DNA of 64,000 nucleotides from assembly GCA_034231615.1 (NCBI GenBank), contig CM067322.1, positions 68,495,354 to 68,559,353 of the forward strand, read 5' to 3'. This document shows positions 1 through 12,300 of this stretch, piece by piece. The notes under the pieces are model-generated. The model did not search any database. It was given only the letters and a program-made list of their open reading frames with translations, and was not told the DNA's origin. The stretch comes from Meghimatium bilineatum. Its lineage: Eukaryota; Mollusca; Gastropoda; Stylommatophora; Philomycidae. The position numbers and the translations under genes were made by a program. Position 1 is the first letter of the stretch. The number at the start of each line of letters is the position of its first letter.

Positions 1-211
1 ATGGCCGAGAGGTTAGAATGCTAGTCTCACATGAGTGAGTTCTAGAGTTCGATCCCCGGTAAGGACTGGGTTTTTTCTGTCAGAGGGTAAATTAAAAAAC
101 TCACCCCGTACATGACGTGGTGACAGCAAGAGCATGCGGCCTTTATCACACAGCTATTCAATCCCCTCCCTGCAACGCCTGAACTGGTAAAATGCAGTAT
201 TGACAGTTTTT
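1..211 (+). repeat. tRNA-headed SINE, family A, copy 1 (cut by window edge)
   Basis: An A-box-like TGGCCGAGAGGTTAG at positions 2-16 and a B-box-like GTTCGATCCCC near 48 resemble the split polymerase III promoter of a Ser/Leu-type tRNA. The body ends in AATGCAGTATTGACAG and a T run. The same head and tail recur at 23588-23732 and 54287-55330, so this is a dispersed SINE and not a functional tRNA. Confidence 0.8.
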
Positions 212-594
212 TTTGTTTTTTTACTGAGTGTAGAGATTATTATTGGAGACTTGGCCCTGTGCAGGATGTTAGTATTGGTAACCCTATCCTGCCACTTAAT
301 ATCCAAGTTTTATGAAGACTCAAATGGAACATGTTTAACATATTTTATTGTTGTGAGTATGATGTCCATGTTTCAGACCCACATAGGAAAATACTTAGAC
401 ACATACATACCTGGTAGATTAAGATCTTTGTGTCTATTGTCAATTTCTTTTTGTTCTTGGCATTTTTTTATAGTTTACCAAAACTAGTGGCAGCATTTTT
501 ATTCAAGTACTTATGATTGAATTTGCAAGTTGTTCAGTGCAAGTTTTTCAATGGTGATATGTGGTTACATATCAGACATAACAGCATGGAAAGA

Positions 595-790
595 TTAATA
601 ACTTAAGGCAGAGTTAAAGGCAACAAGGGAAGAGGTCATCCAAGACGATGATGGTGCAGTGATTTATCAAACTGCTTAAACATGCCTCTAGTTGCAGCAG
701 GTAAACTCACCCAAAATTGCGAAGCGTTCAAACTATAAGGAAGACCATGTTCCGGAAAGAATTTGTCACATGATGATGATGATGCTGTGT
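595..790 (+). mobile_element. LINE 3' end (RTE-like)
   Basis: The fragment conceptually reads RVKGNKGRGHPRRW and ends TCCGGAAAGAATTTGTCACATGA with a (GAT)n tail. It matches 45890-46085 and the ends of the copies at 28085-28450 and 48060-48705. Only the extreme 3' end is present, as expected of 5' truncation. Confidence 0.7.
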
Positions 791-1597
791 GGTTCTGTAG
801 CTGAATTTTGACCCAAAAAAACTATTTTCTTGATGTTTACGGATAGCAAGAGCAAGTTAAAGGACCTTGCCAACTTGGAATCAAATATTGCAATATGGTC
901 TCATTAAGAATAAAAAGAGCTGCATTTCAGCATAAAGCACCACTCTGAGAATAATGTCAGTTGTCTTAGTTTTATTTTAAGCTGGGTGAGGTTGAACATG
1001 GAGTTATCATGTCTTGTTTGAATGAATGTGTCACCTTCCGAGCTTTCGAAGGCATAATATAAAATGGAAGAGAAGAATACTCTGAGAAGGGTTAGGGCAA
1101 GAACACACTCTATCTTAACTATACTATTGATATCAGAGTCATCAGACATACAGCCATCATACGAGTATTTCATGGAATGAGATAATGAGTTGTAAAACTC
1201 TTGGAGGACATTAAATGTACACAATTACACTATAGAGGGATACTCTACTAGAAGTGTCGAAAGCTTTTATTAGAAGGTTTCCATGAGAAGGTTTCTTTGC
1301 TCTTTTCTTAAAGCTGTCAAAGAGTGAAGATCATATCTGTGGTAGATCTACCAGATCTGACCTAGCACAGTAACTCTGGAAGTATTTGCTCAGTTAGTTA
1401 ATGCAGCTGTTTCAGTATCATACATTCCCTACCATCTTTAATAATGATTCTTCTCTATTTATTACAATCATCCTTGTTACTTTATTCTTATATAGTGTAA
1501 CAAAATTTGTGCATCTTGCATGTTTTATGGAATTTCATCCTTTCTCCAGCACTGGAGTAGCAATTGTGTAGTAGGGCCTATATTAGCTGATATTGCA

Positions 1598-1609
1598 TTG
1601 ACTAAAACA
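1598..1609. repeat. Target-site duplication of LINE-I copy 1
   Basis: The sequence ttgactaaaaca occurs here and at 2665-2676, exactly bounding the element. Confidence 0.85.
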
Positions 1610-2664
1610 CTAGTTAGTTAGTTAGTTAGTTAGTTGTCGGATCATCATCACTGCAAACTGGACACATCCATAGTTGCTCCGATCTCTCCTTGAGTGTATC
1701 CGCCATCACACTTCTGCTGACAGTACCGGTCCTATGCTGGTTGACCATCATTCTTCAGCGCCCTCCAAAATGTTCACCTCTAGCAACACCGCATCTCAAT
1801 CCCTGATCTTTAATCCTAGCCATTGAAAAGGAATCATCATCCACATTAGTCTCACTCTCGCGTGTTATATCTCTTAAGGAGTTCAAAACGTCAGCGCGAT
1901 CCATTGCCCCATCGCCCTTTGCCACAATCGCACACGATGCCAGTTGATCCGCTCTTTCATTGCCTCGAACGCCCACATGTCCCGGCACGAAAATAAATGT
2001 AACCGCTTTCAAGCTCGCATTTCTCAAGGCCTCAATCCACTGTTCGCGAACGAGACCCACTTGTACCTTCTTAATCATACTCATAGAGTCACTCAAGATG
2101 CAGATCTGCGTTACTTTCTGTGTGCGTAGCCACTCAAATGCCTTGGTCACCGCCATAGTCTCCATGGTCATACTACTCGTAGTGACCGCAAAGGCACCAC
2201 TTTCCTCCTTGATCGTTTTACCTGTGCACTGAGCTGTAAAGGCCCAAGCACTGCGAACATGCCTAATTACAGATCCATCAGTGTATATAATCACATCCCC
2301 CTCTTTGGTATTCTCACTGATTAAAGCCTGCACTTCTTTCTCCACAGCTGTGGGACACCATTCTCTGCATTCCCTGCTAAGTGATATTACTACTCTCAAA
2401 CAAGTTTCGAAATCTGTGGGTAGACCTATCCATTCCGCATCAGCTGCCACATCCTGTAATCTGCACACGCTTTGTATTACATCCTCAGCACGTCCCATCC
2501 ACGACCTTCCTCTCTTGAGTCTGCTGCCTTTAACTTTCTGTATTTCGGAATGCAACGGGTGTTCCTTATCTGCATGTATTTGAAGGTACGCCTGTGCACG
2601 GCAATACTGTAATCTATGCTCAGCTGTTGGGCAGTCAAGTAGCTATGCGATACCTACTTACTAC
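1610..2664 (-). mobile_element. LINE-I copy 1: 5'-truncated RNase H segment with target-site duplication
   Basis: An RNase H reading frame (2555-1755) contains [20 protein letters not shown] and [17 protein letters not shown], the D-E-D-type catalytic framework. It closely resembles copy 4 at 32455-35158. On the minus strand the 3' end is a short ACTA-type tail (TTAG repeats at 1612-1635). The 12-bp duplication ttgactaaaaca at 1598-1609 and 2665-2676 defines the insertion. The 5' end carries a roughly 19-bp inverted segment (see findings). It has no RT, so it is not autonomous. Confidence 0.93.
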
Positions 2665-3065
2665 TTGACTAAAACATTGTTGAGGCTAAACAGGTAAAAC
2701 GTCATTGTTAACTTAAATTCACACAATTACATAATCTTCCTGTAGGCCTACTTCCTGACCATAGTTTGGGTCTTTCTCTCTGGCCAAGGTTTACTGATCA
2801 CCAATGGCAAATGATTTTCACAAAATATGTCTCTATGTATGATACAATGAGTAATCTGTCTATTTAACTAGCATATATCTTGCTGTAAAAGGTGTTCTTA
2901 CAAAAAACTTGATATGGTAATGACCAATCATGAGTAAATGAAACAACACAATTTTATTTCAAAGGACCATCTGCTATGATTACTATACAATATTTAAGGA
3001 GTAAAATGGCACAACAAGAATACAAATTAAAAGTTTCACATTGATTTTGTTGTTATGCTACTAAC

Positions 3066-3337
3066 CTTGACAATTCCTGTTTGTCCTTGTGTTTCTTGCC
3101 AAGGACCTTCATATGTTCTCTGCTTTGAAGATCCATTCTCTTCTTCAACTCAGTGACCTCCTTGTCATGAATCTCATCCAGAGCTTTGCCATGTGTGGAA
3201 TGATTGGCTTCCATTAACTTTTGAAGAATATCATATATCTGTTCATGATGCCTGCTCTGAAGTTCGAGCACAATTTGGTAGTGTTCTTTGCATATCTTCA
3301 TCACATTACGGGCATGAGTAGCCTCCATTTCTCTGTG
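3066..3337 (-). CDS. PLCB1: PLC-beta exon: C-terminal coiled coil, leftmost exon seen
   Basis: Acceptor ATAATTACAG and donor TCAAG/GTTAGTA bound 272 nt. It encodes [34 protein letters not shown] and [18 protein letters not shown], a long charged helix. Two bases are left over, so at least one more exon must follow. I see none in 1-3065, so the C-terminus lies beyond the left edge. Confidence 0.88.
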
Positions 3338-6300
3338 CTGTAATTATGTAAAATAATGGACAATATAAGAATCCCATGACAGAAAATAATAATGAATTAT
3401 CACACAAAAGTATGAATAATCAGGAAAGACTAAACTTCGGCACTCTCCATTTTGTCGGACATCCTCTGATATTTTGGTTATTTATATGAATTATCAATCA
3501 GGTAAGTAATGCCAATCAATGGGAAAGCAAATTAGGTTCATTACGGAATTATGTGTCCAACTGTTTATGAAACAAACCATACATTATTTGACGAAATAAA
3601 CTTTTGCTAAAAGCGCTACAATGCAGCATGCATAAATCTGCACAAAACACACTAAGAGGCCCCATTCCCCCTCCCCTGGAAGATCCTTTGGGGTAGAGGC
3701 TCTCAGCGCATTTCATGTAGATCAAATGATTGGTAACAGACACTACATGTTTTTTATATCTCTGTGTTACGGAAGTTGTATGAAATCAAGCCAAATATTA
3801 AAAAGTTCGAATGTATGGACACATTATTCATTCTGTAATGAACCACAAATTTATAAATTAACACCTAACATAGAACAGTATAGCTACTGTAGTTATCAGA
3901 TCATCACCTCCACAATGTTTAATGGCACATGGAATGACAGATAGATAGATAGATCATCATGCACTCAGGATAGAAGCATGGGTGCTCTGATATCTTATTT
4001 AATGTTTTGCACTCAGTAGCTGACTGTTCCAGTTTTGTGTTGGTTGATAGCAGATACTGAAAAATATCTGGTTTCTATATGCTGCTTGTTTGCAGCAACT
4101 TTGCATGTCACTCTCAGGTCTCTCATTCTGACCATAGACACAGAAGAAATAAGCCCTGCATCATCTACCTGACCTACCTTCTTGATAGCATTTAAAATGT
4201 CATGTTAGCATGAGCCATTAAACTACATTTGCCACACTGACATGTCTGTCTGCCCTTTGATTTCTTAAACATCCTCATTTCCAGGCATTTCCTCATCTCC
4301 AGACTGCATCATTGACTCATTAAATGTAAGAAAACAGACATTTATACTTTGTCTCAAGCTATTTCATTGTTTTGGTCACTCCCATGGTCATACGGCTAGT
4401 GGCTTACATAATTACTATTATATTATTACTTATGACAAAAGAAATCCAGACTAAGTATTTATTTATAGAAAGAATCATAAGAATCATTTATAGTTATTTT
4501 TTAATATGTGAAAGCGAGTTTTAACACCTCATTACTTGTTATTTATTAAACATTACACTACATAAATATCACAAGCTGCTATGCATAGGTCTATTGAAGA
4601 TTACCTTAAGATTTTGAATGATCAACAGTTCTTGCAGTTCACCTTTAAGTTGATTCTGTTTCTGGTCTACATTTATTCCTTCCTTGGACATTTTCTTAAG
4701 GACTTTGGAATGATGTTTTTCCATGGATATCCTAGACTTTGTCTGACTAGAGATGAGTTTTCCAAGTACAAGCTGGTGCTGCTCTTCCATTACCTCACGT
4801 GCCTACAAATGTTGAAAAGCTAAACATTAATTTTCTGTCTAACTTAGAGAGTTAAAAATATGAACAACATATATTTCTAAAAGAAAAATTACATTTTAAG
4901 GATTCTTGGACAAATTATGTTACCATAGCCTACTCAGAATTTAGTAATTACCCGTACCCCATAAATCTTTTGGCTGCAGTGATTTTCTAGGCAATATTTA
5001 TGTTTAGCAGGATGCCACTGCTTTATGAATAGCCAGGATGCTCATTTGTCTAAAATTGAATTTGAACATGTTACCATGTTCTTCTGAACTCTTAGAGATG
5101 GACTTGTGTTCAAATATGATACTGCACATTGTTTTATTTTGTATTGTGTGTATCCAAGAACACAACGAAAGATAAAAAACAAAAATACAAGAAATGGGCA
5201 ACAAGCAAAATGCATGAAGATTACTTAGCATACAAGACAGCAAAGATTAACATCAAGAAAATCATAAAATGTGCAAAAATTAAGTCATGGTAAGTTAATG
5301 GAGAAATGCTTAACAAGGATAGAAGACACACACCTAAGATGTTCTACAGAAAAGTACGAAACATGAGAAGTAAAAAAGACACTAATCAATAGAAATAATC
5401 AATGATGAACACTGCAACATACTAAATAGACCCCAAGAAAACATGGAAAGATAGAAAAATTAATTCAATCAACTGTTAAACTGAAAGGAAGGAGAAGTGA
5501 TTACAACAATAAATGCAATAGAAGAAGACCTGGAACCATACATCCTGAAATCTGAAATTGAAGATGCAATTAAACATGTACCAAATAACAAAGCACCAGG
5601 AATAGACGGCATACCTATAAAACTAATTAAAATGCTAACAGTGACAGATATAAAGTGGCTACATAGACTGTTCACTGTGACATGGAAGACACAAAAGATG
5701 CCACAGTAGTGGAATACAGCAGTGATTGCTCCCATATGGAAGAAAAAACGGCAGCAAGAGGGACTGCACTAAGTGTAGAGGCATATCACTCTTAAGCTAC
5801 ATAGAGAAAATCTTTAGAAAATTACTTGAGAGAAGGATGCATGCATATATAGAACTAAAGTGATTACGATAGCGTACAACTTCTATTTTTGGTTGCAGGA
5901 TAGGAGATCAAGGTAAGAGTTGGGCACCACATATATGCTGCAATACATATGCTGCTCATCTTAAACTGTAGTTGGCTGGCAACAGGCAAGCTATGCCATT
6001 TGAAATTCTAATGATTTGGAGAGAGAGCCCACTGATCATATCAATAACTGTTACTTTTGCATGGTACCTCCAAGCTGGAATGGAATAAATTTTCAGCTGC
6101 TTCCAATGGCAAAGAAGAGGACATTTCTGAGCCATTAACCTCAAAAGACCAGTCCGTTCAACGGCACCAAATCGCCTAGCAACTATTGAACACGCGTTCT
6201 TCCGTACTTGACTAACTGCATCTCCAAAAAAAGATGCGATTTCATCAAGCCTTTCAAACCGTGCACACAAAGTCACCAGAACGGACCGATCGAGACAAGG

Positions 6301-9300
6301 ACTATTACAACAAACATCCCGTACTGGTATTGAAATATCCTCAGTAACAACAAACATATAACATAATATCCGTATTAGTTATACAAGGGCCGATAGGTCT
6401 TCTTGTAAACATGGATAACATATATAGACAATACAATTTTGCTTTGAATAATTGTTTATACAAGTAAATATAAGTAGGAAGCCAGAGGAACATTTTTTAA
6501 TTTTTTTTTAATTTTTAAATTCTTGAGACTAACGGGAATTGAACCAGTCCTTTCAACGGCACCAAATCGCCTAGCAACTATTGAACACACGTTCTTCCGT
6601 ACTTGACTAACCGCATCTATTATTATGCATAGAGTTGTAGTCTGTGTAGAATTTTCTCTGTTGAAAATCTCCATGTTCTTTAACCTTTTTGTTTGAGGCA
6701 TTATTTAATAAAAGTATAAAACAGGTTCCCAACCTATGGGTCACAACCCCATTTAGGGGTCACAGAAGTATTTTTATGGGATTGAGGCTGAAAAAGTTAA
6801 CTAAATAAATAATGATATTGATCCTTTAGATTCTAACTTAATTTTTTGAGAAGTTCCTGAAAGAGGAATTAATTTTGTTGCTTGTCTTACTTGTACATTT
6901 TAAAAAATTGTAATGTTATTTTAACAGAATTTGAGTATTTTTTGCATCAAGTGATCAGTATTAAAAATGGCATGCATGTGTGCAAAAATTATGATATTTT
7001 GACCTACTTGGTGAGTACATTTGACATACTTTACAGAAAATTTACAGATATTCAAGTTGACTCACCACTGAAAGCTCTGATATTAATTAAAACATGAGGA
7101 AAATAGTCCAGCATTACAGGTAGAGTAATATTGAATAATTTTTGGATCTGGAAAGATTTGTAAATTTTTGTTCTTCTGTTTGCCTTTTTTACAGTGAGCA
7201 CAGTCACATTTTAATTAGAGTGTGACTTGATATTGCAGAGCGATTTGTGTCTGTAAAAATTGTTTCTGCTAAAAAGTGAAGAAATTTGGAATCTGTTGCA
7301 AGAAAAAATCTCACTTTCATTAAAATGATTTATGGGTGCACCCTGTACTGCTACTAATATAACTTCATTCTAGATTAGCAGTGTTTCCAGAACACACATC
7401 AGCTAATCATTCATACTAACAATGTTATGCAATATGCTATCGCGGAACTACTGTGTATATAATAATTCATGTGACATAGAATTAAATCATTTGCACTCCA
7501 TATTGAAATATCTGAATGATATTTATCATAATCAACACGTGACTTAATTTACCTGTCCCAGTAACTCTGTGCATCAATACTTTCTCTTTACATGAGATTT
7601 CAAAATGGGAGCTAACTATGTTTCATAATATCTCAGAGCTAACAGAATGAAAACACACTTTTCAGCGGTATTGAATAGGCCCATATTAAGGATTAAAGCA
7701 ACTTTCATTTTTAATTGGTGTCTGAAAGTTTCATATTCAAATGTCACCATGCTTGAATTTCAAGTTTTACTCACCTTTGCTTCTACATAGGGTATCTCTG
7801 TGAGAGTGAATATTCAATATTTCTTTATTTGAAAACTAAAACAAGAAAAAGGTTTGAACAAGGTTGGGAAACCTGTGATCTAGAATAAACACATTTCATA
7901 GTTTTTCATTTTACTGATAATAAATTAATATCCAATTGCTGTTTGTTCTACTCTTGGCAGTCACATTTTATTATAATTTAATAAAGAAAAGAACCATTAG
8001 AAAATACATTAACAGCCTAAATGGTACATGAGAAACATGATGTGATAACTCATCATCATCAGGCAGCATAGCCTGAACAGGATGTAGCAGTCATCACAGC
8101 CTTTCTGAATTCCTGCCCATCTTGAGCCAATCTTTCTACTTCTGTGTCATGTTCAGATGATCTTTGATATTTTCATTATTCTTCTTCATGGCTGATTTGT
8201 GGCTGCCCTGGCATCACCCCGTCCATTATGATCTTCTTTTGAGGCTGTCATGTCATTTGGTATGGCCAAAATATTGTAATTTTCTAGAGAGAACCTTGTT
8301 GTTTAGCCAGCTCTCTATTACTTTAAATTTTCTCATAATGTCCCTATTATTGATAACTACTCTAACCTTTTCATGTTTACGTTGAATTGTCTCAACCTCT
8401 TTATCCCTCTTTGCTACAGCTTTAATGAATGATTTCATTGTCTTTAACTCCACAAGTGGTGTTGGACTCAGGATAGACATATCTGAGGTACAGATAAAAA
8501 CATTACATAGCTTGAAAAACAACTTTAACATAATGATTATAGATTATATGCATATATCTGTGCTCACATAAACTATATCTAAGCTAAAAAAAATAACTGG
8601 CATCCATGTAACAAATTGAAAATAACATTGGAGATAATTAACACTAGCTACAGAATTGAAAACAGGATATGGTGTAATTACTTTGTGTTTCATTTACTCC
8701 CATAATGATTGTTGAAGAAATTAAGCTGTAGTTTTCTTAATTTATAATAGATTTTGATTTATTATGCATCATCGTGAAACTATTCTGGCCGGTCAATAGA
8801 ATGATATACTTTGACAGTTATTTTTATTTGATTAAAATATAAAACAATTTTAGCGTATACAAAACATTTGACAAAACAGATGTTCAATGTCAATTTATAT
8901 GCAGAATAAGAACTCCCAAAATATGATATACCTTCATCTTGAGGATTTTCTTATAGTATATCCAACTGTGAATAAATGAAGCACAAGAACATCTTGGCAT
9001 ATGGGAGCCATAACTAATTTCACACAAAACTGATTGCTTAAGTTTTAAAACAATATTTAAAATAACGTTTTTCTAATTAATATAGCTTATTTATATTAAA
9101 TCTATAACTTTACTAGGATACACTTGAAGTATAGCCTTTTCTTGTCTTTTAGATGTTTGTTTAGCTGTCTTGTGTGTGTTTCGATAGTGTTAATTGTAGG
9201 ATAAATCAGTCACTGCTATTTTGCATTGAGCTTTTCTTTGTGTGTGTGTGTGTTGCTTGTATTCTAGTCCTTCAAAGAATTGCAGAAGTTTCTAAACCTT

Positions 9301-12300
9301 TTATGCAATGCTGACCTCCATGCATCATGGTCCTCTGCCATAGAAGACTTACAAAGACAGTCTTTCATTGAGGCATTGCATACATCTTTGTATGTCAGGT
9401 GTAGTCTGCCCTCTAAATATTTTCCCTTCTGAAAGTTGACTAAACAATATTTGCTGTGGGATAGGGTTGTTGCATAGTGTGTATGATATCAATATGAATA
9501 GTGTGTATGGTATCAATATGAATCATGTGTATGGTATTGATTTGAATTAATGTTCCTGCATATTTATGGTTTTCTGATGACCCTGGAGTTGGCAAACTTC
9601 AGAATCACTGCTTATATCACTACTATCAATATTATCATTACCAAAATCAATACCCGCATTGTCATCAATATTATCTTATGACTGGAAATATCTTTTGGTA
9701 ATTTTAATAAAAGTATAGCTTTTCTTAGCATTTATTCTCGCTACAAATGGTCTTTAGTGACAGTATCACTAGTTTTCATGGTAAACACACTTGCACTACT
9801 TTGAAACAAATTTGGAAAGTGAAAAAAAATATACTGTCAATCTATGTGATATTTACGACACGGCATATCATCGCCAAGTCTGTTCTGGTGATTACTTAAA
9901 ATGTTCACCCACTTTAAATTATGATTAGTTATATTATGCATTCCATTTTTTAATTATCAGGACTACTACTGAGCTGTTGTTATTAGCATATGTGATGAGG
10001 ACTCAAGCTGCTTCCTCTGGATAATAGTATGCAACATAGATATGGGAAAATTTATGAATTATAAAGTACTATCACCAGATAGTTGTGAAGTGCATGGGAA
10101 ATGCACATAAGCTACTACTCCTAAGGGTACTTTAAGAGGCACCACAAATGAACATAAGGAAATTTTACATAAAAGAACATGTAAAATTGCTTTTTAAAAG
10201 GTTTGGAAATCTACCAAAGAAATATCTAGTAACACTCTATTGTTCTGGAATGAGTTGCCTTTCATCACACCCTCATATATCTGTTCATAGCTGGGGCACC
10301 ATGTACACGTTGACAGCTAGGAGCATGGTCAGTGCTCTAGCTCATCTTGTTTCCCCAGCATGATGTGCACTCTGAATATTGTACCAAAAAAAAAAGGAAA
10401 ATAATTTTACAAATGATATGCTGTGGGGTTTCTGCAAGAGGAAAGTGCCACTATACTGGCATGTCATCTACTAATTTATTGTGATATAATGGTTGGTCTT
10501 CTTCTTCTGCGTTCATTCTCAAACTCCTGCAGATCAGCAGGATGTAGTCTGGAGAACGGAATGCGTTGTGTAATGGTTAACAGCATTGCTGCGATACCTG
10601 CGCCTTTTGGCCTGACACATCCGACTTCAGCATGGCTTTGGGTCACTGACCCTATACGGGATGGGACAGCCAACTCCATCCCATAACCTGCTTAGTCATG
10701 TCGTACGACATGCATGGAAGGTAAACAGTGTTGCTATTCTTTGCTCCCCTTTCGGGCCCTGACAACACATGGGGGATGGTTGATCATATAGATCAATAGT
10801 TAGACCTTCATACATTCTGCATGTGGATGAAATGATCTAATAAGATATAAGAACACTTAGAGAAACAAAAGCAAGTAGCAATCAAATACATTGTAAGCAT
10901 AAAAGGAATATCTAAAGCAAACTTACTCAAGTTAAGCATTAACAAAAGCTCAAAGCATAAATATTGGTAAAAAAACAGCTTTCACAATTGCTTGTACTTC
11001 TGAAAACTCAAAATATGTTATTATAAAGTCTTCAATAAAAATAAAGAATGGAGGCCAGTGAAAATTGGAATGCTATTATAAACATTAGTAACGCAAAATG
11101 AGGTAAACAGGTTACTAAAACACTTACCTAGCCTATTAATAAAAATATATTAAAAAAAGTATATATAAAAAAACATACAATAAAACTAAACAGGACAATT
11201 CTCCACGTATCGGTTCATTAGGTTACTGCGGCACCATCCAATTTGTCGGACACCCTCTGACCATTTGGTTATTTATATAAACATTAGAAAGAAAAAAATA
11301 TTATGTTGCAGAAAATAGAGTAATACAAAATTAAATTTTGAAATAAAAGTTAAAAATAAACACAGTTAATGAAAATATAACATTATATATTTGAAAAAGA
11401 TCAACCAGAAAATCAATGAGGCAATTAAAGATGATATAAAATTACTATGATATATACAGTGAGACATGCATAAAGAGTTATGTAAATATTATCAAACTGT
11501 TATAATAAAACATAAAAAATTAACATAATAAACCTGCAAATATACTTTTATAGCATAGGCTATACTGTTAACTAGTATAAAGAAAAATTGCTGTCAAAAA
11601 TTAAATTTCAAACTAAAATAGAAGTAAGCTGAAATAGCAATGGGATAAGATTTTTTTTTAAACCACATGAATATGCAGATTATATTGTACTAAATGTTAA
11701 ATTGGAGAAAAGAACTATTATTCCTTTTCCACTTTTTGAAATTTTAAAAAGCTAATAAAGGACTCTCTCTAAATATTAAAAATGTATCAAGCTTGCTTGT
11801 TGCTATCAGTAGAGAATAGAAATTTCATAAATACTTCATGAAAAGTAAATGACACTTTATAGCAAATTCATAAATCAAGCAGGGACGGCATGATGGTAGA
11901 AGAAACAGATGAAGATAACAGGAATAACAGAATGTGAAAATAGCAGTGAAATACTAAATGCAGAAAAAAAGGAGAAGAGTACGAATGATCAAAACATGAG
12001 AGTGCGGGACATAGATCAGGGATGTGAACAATTTACTGTATTGCCGAACATAGAATACAGTATTGCCGTACAAGTGAGTACTTTCAAATAAATGTGGATA
12101 AAAAATATCCTTTGCATCCCAAAATCCTTAAAGTCAAAGGTAGTAGACTGAAGAGAGAAAAACCATGGATGGATAGGCAGAGGATATCATACAAAGTGTG
12201 TGTAGTTTGCAGAATGTAGCTGCAGATGAGGAATGGATACACCCATCCATGGATTGCAAAACGTCTTTCAGAGTTATAATATGATGATGTTCCTCCTTTG

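Noticed and set aside
1..75. Functional tRNA gene
   Set aside because: A- and B-box motifs are present, but the arms do not pair properly and the body and tail recur in two other SINE copies.
904..1224. 106-codon minus-strand frame as the final PLC-beta exon
   Set aside because: No coiled-coil character, and no acceptor in the phase required after exon 3066-3337.
5956..6357. 133-codon minus-strand gene
   Set aside because: Half of it is a repeat duplicated 400 bp away at 6545-6622; no domain and no splice-site support.
8253..8366. Extension of PLC-beta exon 8367-8482 through the open frame to 8253
   Set aside because: The donor AAAAG/GTTAGAG ends the exon and the continuing frame translates a LINE fragment bounded by a target duplication.
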